From Thelonectria olida (lineage: Eukaryota > Ascomycota > Sordariomycetes > Hypocreales > Nectriaceae), in assembly GCA_020736575.1 (NCBI GenBank), contig JAGPYM010000088.1, forward strand, positions 1-64,000: a stretch of 64,000 nt of DNA, read 5' to 3'. The stretch's first letter is position 1; every line of letters begins with the position of its first letter. The notes beneath the pieces are model-generated. The model had not been told where the DNA came from. It was given only the letters and a program-made list of their open reading frames with translations, and made no database searches. The position numbers and the translations under genes were made by a program. Shown one piece after another: positions 59,501 through 64,000 of this stretch.

Positions 59501-61321
59501 TGATCAGGTTGGAGGTATGCAGGAGTCGCAGCCATAGCGGATTCCGGTTCATCATTCGTCTTCTCCTTTTCCTTCTCCCGTCTCTGCATTTTTCGTTGTC
59601 GTCTCTCGTGACCTGTCTTTTCATGCTCCCTTCTGAGTTCCGGGTGAAGTTTCCAGCAAGTTGACTTGTTGTGCCCTTTTCTTCCACAGTGTCCACAACC
59701 TAAGGTATCCTGGGCCACCATGGCTCTTTGAGCAATCCTTGCAGTGGCCCCTCTTTGTCTGTCCTCTTCTTGGGATGCGGCAAAGATAGCAGTTTCGAAC
59801 GTAACGGCCTCATTGAGGATAACGTTGCGGTTGTTTGGATCTCGGATAGGAAGGATGTTATGGTTCTGATTGAAAGCAGTGAGGAAGACTTCATAGTCTG
59901 GACCAAGTCCGCAGAGGAACTTGTTGACAAAGTGTGGTTCCCCAATCTGGCAGATTTCATCCATCTCTAAGAGTTCCGCCCTTACTTGACGAAGCTTGTT
60001 TGCATATTCCATAACCGAACCACAAGAGTCAAGAGTGAGTTCTTGGTATCTTCGGTCGAGTTCTTGAAAGATGGCGCTTCCAACGGGGCGGTAACGGGTT
60101 TCGAGGTGACCAATCATGCCTTGGGCCGTTGGGATCCCCGTGGTGAACACTCGGGCGTTGTATCCGAGCCGACTTCGGATGGCGCCGCATGCTCGATCCT
60201 GACGGCTCCTCCAGGCCTCAATCTGTGTTGTGAGGTCGTTCCCTTCTGTTGGTGGTTGAGCGTTCCTGGTCAAAAGGTCTCCGTATCCGCACATGTCCAG
60301 GAGGTCCAGCATTTCTCTCTTCCAGGTCAGCCACTGGCTGGTTTGCTCCAGCTTTGGAATGGTGCTGGAATTGCTAACGAGGTTGAGCGATTCCTTTGAA
60401 AGTGACATTGCGATTTTTCCGAGAGGCTGGTGATCGAGGTACAGTGGGGACAGACAGCTTTCGACAGGTTTTAGATCGAGGGTTTGGGAGTCTTCTTGTC
60501 TTCGTTAGGCGATCTCTGCTGCAAGAGTTTTTATTAGATCGGAGTCATCTGATTCGCGCTCCGAAGGAGTAAGATTGATAGTGTCACTCCCATTGTCTGG
60601 GGAGGGGGCAATAATCTGATTTCGACCATCTGACACACCACTTCGGACGGTCTTGCATAATCTGAGTCAGCCTGAGTAGGCTGATTTTCCAGCCGTTGGC
60701 TGGCTCCACCTCGCAATGTGAACAAAAATAACGGGACGTGACGTGTCCTCACGGGCGACTTTCGCGTGATACCGTTCATCTCGAGGTCAAGACTGGCAGA
60801 CCGAGGGGCTGGTCAAGATCTGTCAGCTTATCGGCCAGGCTGTGGTCTGAGAATCCCTCGGTGATTTGGGGCCGATGGTTAGAATTTGGTGTCTTGGACA
60901 CAGTGGTTAAAGGCTCCTTCTCGAGATATTTCTAGACATATCTTATCAGCTGATTTGCAAACTCTGCGAAAACCAAAGAAGGAGGTAGGTCCAGGTAAGC
61001 TGAATGTGCATGCGCAGTGAAAGGAAGTCTTTCGACTTCTTGTGCTGTCCAGGGAAAGTAAAATGGAAGACAGAAGACACTCAGCTTTTGCGGTTGGAGG
61101 AAGATGGTGCCCTCCGGGCTCATAACCTGATGAAACAAAAAGGGTTATGTGGTGATATTGAAAGGTCTAAGTTACATGTGTCTGTGAGGAGCACGGCTCA
61201 CTAAATATCCACATCCCAGCCAGCAGCAGATTGGACCATCTTAGTCATACGGTCTCAACAGTACGTGCGTCATGATGGTTGATCACTTACGTTCTAACAG
61301 TGAAATACGGTTGCTTGCCAT
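53532..61321 (-). CDS. cytochrome-b2-like FMN-dependent hydroxyacid dehydrogenase, split by retrotransposon
   Basis: Flavocytochrome of 472 residues when spliced. Exons 61291-61321, 55050-55108, 53807-54974, 53679-53752 and 53532-53618; phases close exactly. The N-terminal cytochrome b5 domain has DDCWIAIHDNVYN and heme ligands His38 (HPGG) and His61. The FMN domain follows with PIFIAPAAMAKLAHPSGEIG, AWQLYVLKD, the catalytic-His motif SNHGGRALD, VLVDGGIKRGSDVIKALALG and VGLGRAALYG; the end reads LVDEAITTMRLLGV. It oxidises L-lactate or a related 2-hydroxyacid and passes electrons to cytochrome c. No mitochondrial presequence precedes the b5 domain. Intron 1 (55109-61290) would be 53 bp but contains a 6.1-kb copia element, which may reduce or abolish expression. 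Intron 2 (54975-55049) is 75 bp and in frame, so retention would not cause a stop. Confidence 0.9.
55137..55269 (-). repeat. 3' LTR of copia element
   Basis: 133 bp; begins TGATGAAACAAAAAGGG and ends GGTCTCAACA on the plus strand. It reads identical to the copy at 61128-61260 and is flanked outside by GTACG. Confidence 0.97.
55270..55278 (-). other. polypurine tract of copia element
   Basis: GAGTGGGAG on the element strand directly abuts the 3' LTR, where plus-strand DNA priming occurs. Confidence 0.7.
55385..56135. repeat. 83-bp minisatellite in the copia 3' region, about nine copies
   Basis: The marker GCAATCTT (or ACAATCTT) recurs at about 55409, 55491, 55574, 55656, 55739, 55822, 55906, 55990 and 56069, a period of 79-84 bp. 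Each unit also contains GGGTCTTCTTCTGTCC, AGAAGATCTCCCAC and CATCTTTGCAC. TCTTCTGTCCGCAGAAGA-like segments can fold into a short hairpin in most units. The array lies between the pol stop codon and the 3' LTR and has no long coding frame of its own. Confidence 0.9.
56140..60408 (-). CDS. copia gag-pol polyprotein
   Basis: Uninterrupted frame of 1422 residues. Order: gag (SQWLTWKREMLDLLDMCGYG), zinc knuckle CGHCGRKGHNKSTC (CX2CX4HX4C), aspartic protease (VLDSGASSHIF), pre-integrase HxxH region (LWHERLAHLGERNIKRL, CGACVQGK), integrase D-D-E (HADIAGPF, LDRGGEN, EQNGLAEVLNR), reverse transcriptase (ARFVVRGFEQREGIDF, YVDDLLIAG) and RNase H (YTDSDWAGD, SSCEAEYMG). Integrase before reverse transcriptase identifies Ty1/copia rather than gypsy. 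All key catalytic residues are visible, so it could be autonomous. The gag/pol ratio must be set without frameshifting, since there is one frame. Confidence 0.97.
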   Translation of the reverse strand: MSLSKESLNLVSNSSTIPKLEQTSQWLTWKREMLDLLDMCGYGDLLTRNAQPPTEGNDLTTQIEAWRSRQDRACGAIRSRLGYNARVFTTGIPTAQGMIGHLETRYRPVGSAIFQELDRRYQELTLDSCGSVMEYANKLRQVRAELLEMDEICQIGEPHFVNKFLCGLGPDYEVFLTAFNQNHNILPIRDPNNRNVILNEAVTFETAIFAASQEEDRQRGATARIAQRAMVAQDTLGCGHCGRKGHNKSTCWKLHPELRREHEKTGHERRQRKMQRREKEKEKTNDEPESAMAATPAYLQPDQARLALWQNDFQGHLGLIGSSFGLSGSQASPQARALERIHVLDSGASSHIFCRSTYFTVLHKYQGLPINGIANATVMPGGRGTYSLRVQGPKGPQNVTLENALYVPEGCSNLLSVSALEKNGAEVLFRNGKAVVTNKGKVVLTATRISGVYVVDEAEEDHFQTALASFSVGDPRLHLWHERLAHLGERNIKRLMKMSTGIRPDESTSNPCGACVQGKLKECPHVRPIKKGTYPLECIHADIAGPFPEVGVDGSRYWACFIDDFTQMSWVYPIKEKSEFEECFQHLLEQFERPERRCHFLHLDRGGENRSHILIMFCRDRGIHLSYTATEQHEQNGLAEVLNRIIMEKLTPTLVKSGLALKWWPYFLKAVNHVRNLCPTASISTTPYQAWYGDVPDLSHLRILGSRGWALLPSSKRKKMQSRSTPCQLLGYQGSTNYFLLDERGRVFVSNNVVFSENIKSVEPTLDNLTHQMSDQRPLQRRRVDREQNTGVENPVILEPSPLPIASGEANGTEEIGRGETTSDESSVGDPGWDLDQESTRSSIHVATDEHEAPPEATERHAESRLPERSTRGQLPSRYILASTNFAFLATIARQLYLVARDIDQSEPRTFKEATQGPHGRLWWRGLKDEHGSLIENGVWNLVTLPPGRKALRGKWVFKLKRGENGEVLRYKARFVVRGFEQREGIDFNETFASVVKPMSYKMIFAIAAALDLELEQMDVKTAFLYGLVTEEIYVEQPEGFDDGSGRVCKLLRALYGLKQAPRVWYETLSTFLETLEFKPLLSDLGVFVKGHTFIAVYVDDLLIAGPSKDEIVAVKQALCNKFKMTDLGPCKYYLGMSLRRDRANRSISLSQTTYLEKILRDFGMDQCAPNATPVATSKFGEPDSDYKATDELKQWYAKAIGSLMYLMLGTRPDIAFAVSLCSRHLGNPTNEHQTAVKRIFRYLKGSNNLELMYQGKLQPLLGYTDSDWAGDLETRKSTSGYVFNLGTGAISWSSKRQRTVALSSCEAEYMGQTGAAKEAVWLRSLLQELLKEYREVPELKTTVIFGDNQGAIAMSKNPQFHARTKHIDIQHHYCREKVNDGIVDFQYIPTGKQVADGLTKALPKDRFLLFREALGLKERRL
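61116..61127 (-). other. copia primer-binding site (half initiator tRNA-Met)
   Basis: GGTTATGAGCCC on the element strand directly follows the 5' LTR. It is complementary to the GGGCTCATAACC anticodon arm of eukaryotic initiator tRNA-Met, as in Drosophila copia, where an internally cut tRNA primes reverse transcription. No match to a tRNA 3' end is apparent. Confidence 0.85.
61128..61260 (-). repeat. 5' LTR of copia element
   Basis: 133 bp, reading identical to 55137-55269 and followed by the target duplication GTACG at 61261-61265. It should carry the element's promoter. Confidence 0.97.
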
Positions 61322-61792
61322 GGTGTTTATGGTATAGAGTACCGTCACTGAGCCATTCTCTCATGTACTACCCTTCCCTTTTGTTGGTTGGGACGCAAGA
61401 CTCAACAGAGGCGAGGGTTCAGATCGACATTCTCCACACTTCGGGTTTATCCCAAAACGAGTACGGGCTTTTGGATTTCCGTACCGGTTTGGGTACGGGA
61501 ATACCACTCTTCATCACCAGACTCTCCTCCGGGCAGGGTCATGGATTAGTGAACGACCCAAGGCTTCTGCAAAACAAGGTGCAGGACACGCCGAGAAAGT
61601 CTGAACCATTCTGCCGTTTTAAAATACCGCATCGTTCTTCGTCTAGCGCGGTAGCAAAATGGGGAAGTCAGCTTGACCCAACTTCGTGAGTCTGGCCAGC
61701 CCCAACCAAATACTAAAAGGCGTAAAGGCGCCTTCATTCACCGCGGCCAACCACTCATCTGCAAGACCTCGATCCTCCCTTCTTCCGCCACG
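61322..61792. promoter_or_regulatory. divergent promoter, FMN dehydrogenase / beta-mannosidase
   Basis: 471 bp between the start codons of the two divergent genes, which may be co-regulated. No separate gene is supported. The copia insertion lies within the dehydrogenase intron, so it leaves this promoter intact. Confidence 0.5.
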
Positions 61793-64000
61793 ATGCAACT
61801 GTCTACGCAAGAGTTGAAGACCGGCTGGTCCATGCGGCGGCGGGAGGACCAGTCCCAAGATCCTTGGCTTCCTGTTCAGCAAGTTCCCAGCCAGGTTCAC
61901 ATTGATCTTCTCGCCAATGAAAAGTACGCGCCACTCACTGCCAATCCACCGAAATGCTAACCAACGACCAGAATTCCTGATCCTTTTGTGGATGCCAACG
62001 AGCTGTTGGTACAATGGATCGCGGAGAAGGATTGGGTCTACCGAACTCAGTTCAGGGCGTCTCCATCTACACTTGTCAGAACGGACTTGGTCTTCTTAGG
62101 ACTTGATACCTTCGCCACAGTCAGTCTCAATGGAAAACCGATTCTGGAATCTCAGAGCATGCACACGTCTCACCGGGTGAACATCTCTGAGCTTCTGCTC
62201 CTGAACCAAGCCAATGAGCTCCAGATCGTGTTTGAATCTGCACTCCTTCGGGTCCGAGAGATTGTCCGTCAGCATCCAGAGCACACCTTTCACGTCCGCC
62301 AAACCGAAGAAGGCCGCATTCCCGTACGCAAATCCCAGTACAACTGGGGCTGGGATTGGGGTCCCATCCTGATGACAGCGGGGCCTTGGCGTCCAGTTCT
62401 TCTTGAACAATACGTTTCAAGAATTGACGATATTTGGGCGCAGTATCAAGTTTCGCCAGATCTCACAACTTGCTCTGGAGACTTGTACGTGAGGGTCGGC
62501 GACGATTCGCAGGCAGGCGACAAGGTACTCCTGTCACTCATCTACGAAGACAAGACAATCTTTCAGAAGGAGTGTCAAATTGACTCGGATGGCCTAGCAA
62601 AAACAGCGTTCCATATTGATGAGCCCTCGCTATGGTATCCGCACGGCTATGGGCCACAGTCCCGCTACCAACTATCTGTAGGACTTATTCGCACAGATAC
62701 GACACTAGATACTAAAAGCAAGCTTCTTGGCTTCCGCCACTGTGAGCTCATTCAAGAGAAGGATGAGTTTGGAAAATCCTTCTACTTCCGCATCAACGGA
62801 GTGGACACCTTTGCTGGTGGTTCGTGCTGGATCCCCGGCGATAGCTATCTCGCGCAGATGTCCAAGGATCGCTACGTTGACTGGGTGAAGCTCATGGTAG
62901 AATCGAACCAGATCATGGTCCGTGTATGGGGCGGCGGTATCTACGAAGACGATGCCTTCTTAGACGCTTGTGACGCCTACGGTATCTTGATCTGGCATGA
63001 TTTCGCATTTGTCTGCGCCAGCTATCCAGTCTACCCCTCATTCCTCGAGACTGTGGAAGAGGAGGCACGACAGAATATCAGACGGATGAGATCTCACCCT
63101 TCTGTGGTCATCTGGGCGGGCAACAACGAGGACTATCAGGTTCAGGAGAGGTACAAGCTGGAGTATCAAGCAAACGACACTGATCCAGACTCCTGGCTGA
63201 AGTCAACTTTCCCAGCGAGGTATATTTACGAGCATCTGCTGCCAAAATGGGTGAAGGAGGAGGACCCCTCGATCATCTATCATCCAGGAAGCCCGTGGGG
63301 TGATGGAAAACATACTACTGATCCTACTGTGGGCGATATTCATCAGTGGAACAGTAAGTCATATCAAATCCTTCTTTGTCGCGACATGGTCTCTGACAAG
63401 AATTAGTCTGGCACGGACAAATGAGACGGTATCAAGACTCTGACCAGCTTGCTGGTCGCTTTGTGAGCGAGTTCGGCATGGAAGCCTATCCCCATCTCGA
63501 GTCCATTCGCCGAGTCATCACCAATCCCCAACAGCAACGACCAGGTTCGATGATGATGGACTTCCGAAACAAGGCCGGCGATCACGAGCGCCGTCTCCTC
63601 ACATACGTCGCCGAGAACTTCCTCGTCCCATCCGATTTGCCATCCTTCACCCACATCACCCAGATACTTCAAGCCGAGACAATGCGGTATTCGTATAAGG
63701 CTTGGAGACGGATGTGGGGACAGGCTGGAGCTCGCATGTGCGGCGGCGTGCTGGTTTGGCAGCTCAACGATTGCTGGCCAACCATGTCATGGGCTGTTGT
63801 TGACTATTATCTTGTCAAGAAGCCAGCCTTTTATGCCATTTCGCGTGCTTTAAGACCCTTGGATGTGGGCATTGCTCGCACTTGTCCGGTGTGGACTTCA
63901 GGCCATGCCAATACAACGACCACCAACACGAGCGACTTTGACGTGTGGATTGCGAGTAGCCATCAGAAGGCAGTTGAAGTCAGCCTGACAGTCAAGTTCA
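61793..64000 (+). CDS. GH2 beta-mannosidase (partial, runs off window)
   Basis: N-terminal ~702 residues of a family 2 glycosidase of the fungal MndB (cytosolic) type, which removes terminal beta-D-mannose from mannan or N-glycan oligosaccharides. Exons 61793-61923, 61972-63353 and 63407 onward; introns are 48 and 53 bp. Sugar-binding domain: WVYRTQF, DLVFLGLDTFATVSLNG, YNWGWDWGPILMTAGPWRPV. Catalytic barrel: NGVDTFAGGSCWIPGDSY, MVRVWGGGIYEDDAF, WAGNNED with acid/base Glu430, and FVSEFGMEAYPH with nucleophile Glu526. LVWQLNDCWPTMSWAVVDYY follows. There is no signal peptide, consistent with intracellular action. It is divergent from the FMN dehydrogenase and close to the sugar permease and regulator. 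Confidence 0.95.

Larger units (their letters stand above)
55137..61260 (-). mobile_element. Ty1/copia LTR retrotransposon, apparently intact
   Basis: A complete 6124-bp element on the minus strand, with 133-bp LTRs (55137-55269 and 61128-61260) that read identical, flanked by the 5-bp target duplication GTACG (55132-55136 and 61261-61265). LTRs run TG...CA. Next to the 5' LTR is a half-tRNA initiator-Met primer site; next to the 3' LTR is the purine tract GAGTGGGAG. A single gag-pol frame fills 56140-60408, with a 0.72-kb leader and a 0.87-kb minisatellite-bearing 3' region. Identical LTRs and absence of RIP signs imply recent insertion. It lies in intron 1 of the FMN dehydrogenase, in the same orientation. 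Confidence 0.97.

Overview
The window looks like a chromosomal stretch of a filamentous ascomycete, most likely a Sordariomycete; the rank is an inference. The evidence is short GT-AG introns of about 48-110 bp with CTRAY-type branch sites, three Zn2Cys6 regulators, a PDR-type ABC transporter, a GH18 chitinase, HET and PD-(D/E)XK remnants, a Ty1/copia retrotransposon, and AT-rich blocks almost devoid of CA/TG dinucleotides, as left by repeat-induced point mutation (RIP). Exon models below were spliced by hand; nearly all close with consistent reading phase. There are no rRNA genes, convincing tRNA genes or CRISPR arrays.

Layout. 1-2200: AT-rich RIP-type block. 2404-24852: an accessory metabolic region: Zn2Cys6 regulator (2404-5215), subtilase pseudogene (5886-6955), Baeyer-Villiger/FMO-type monooxygenase (7105-8574) divergent from an alpha/beta hydrolase (9074-10198), cytochrome P450 (10920-12776) divergent from an SDR (13528-14357), a PDR-type ABC exporter (15423-20106), and a second Zn2Cys6 regulator (22721-24852). 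25452-28940: a graveyard with a BBE-type FAD oxidase, a galactonate-dehydratase-like enzyme and a Dal5-type MFS permease, all broken. 29454-33176: NmrA-type reductase, truncated PD-(D/E)XK-like gene, GH18 chitinase. 36700-38090: UDP-glycosyltransferase pseudogene abutting a HET-domain fragment. 39790-40871: aldo/keto reductase with a hydrophobic N-terminus. 41540-42480: second AT-rich block, homologous to the first. 42930-43538: small four-exon orphan gene. 48120-61321: Zn2Cys6 regulator, sugar-type MFS permease and cytochrome-b2-like FMN dehydrogenase; an intact copia element (55137-61260) sits in the first intron of the dehydrogenase. 61793-end: GH2 beta-mannosidase, running off the window.

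How the genes may work together (inference). The 7-20 kb genes form an oxidise-cleave-export module: ketone to ester by the BVMO, ester or lactone cleavage by the neighbouring hydrolase, further oxidation and reduction by P450 and SDR, and efflux by the ABC pump. No PKS, NRPS or terpene synthase is in the window, so detoxification or catabolism of an external compound is as likely as biosynthesis. CCGCGG palindromes, the core of yeast PDR elements, recur upstream of these genes, with five in the P450/SDR promoter. A second module (48-64 kb) combines a regulator, sugar permease, hydroxyacid dehydrogenase and beta-mannosidase and suggests sugar or hydroxyacid use.

The most striking structure is the copia element: 133-bp LTRs that read identical, a 5-bp target duplication (GTACG), one uninterrupted 1422-codon gag-pol frame, a primer site matching the anticodon arm of initiator tRNA-Met, and a nine-copy 83-bp minisatellite downstream of pol.
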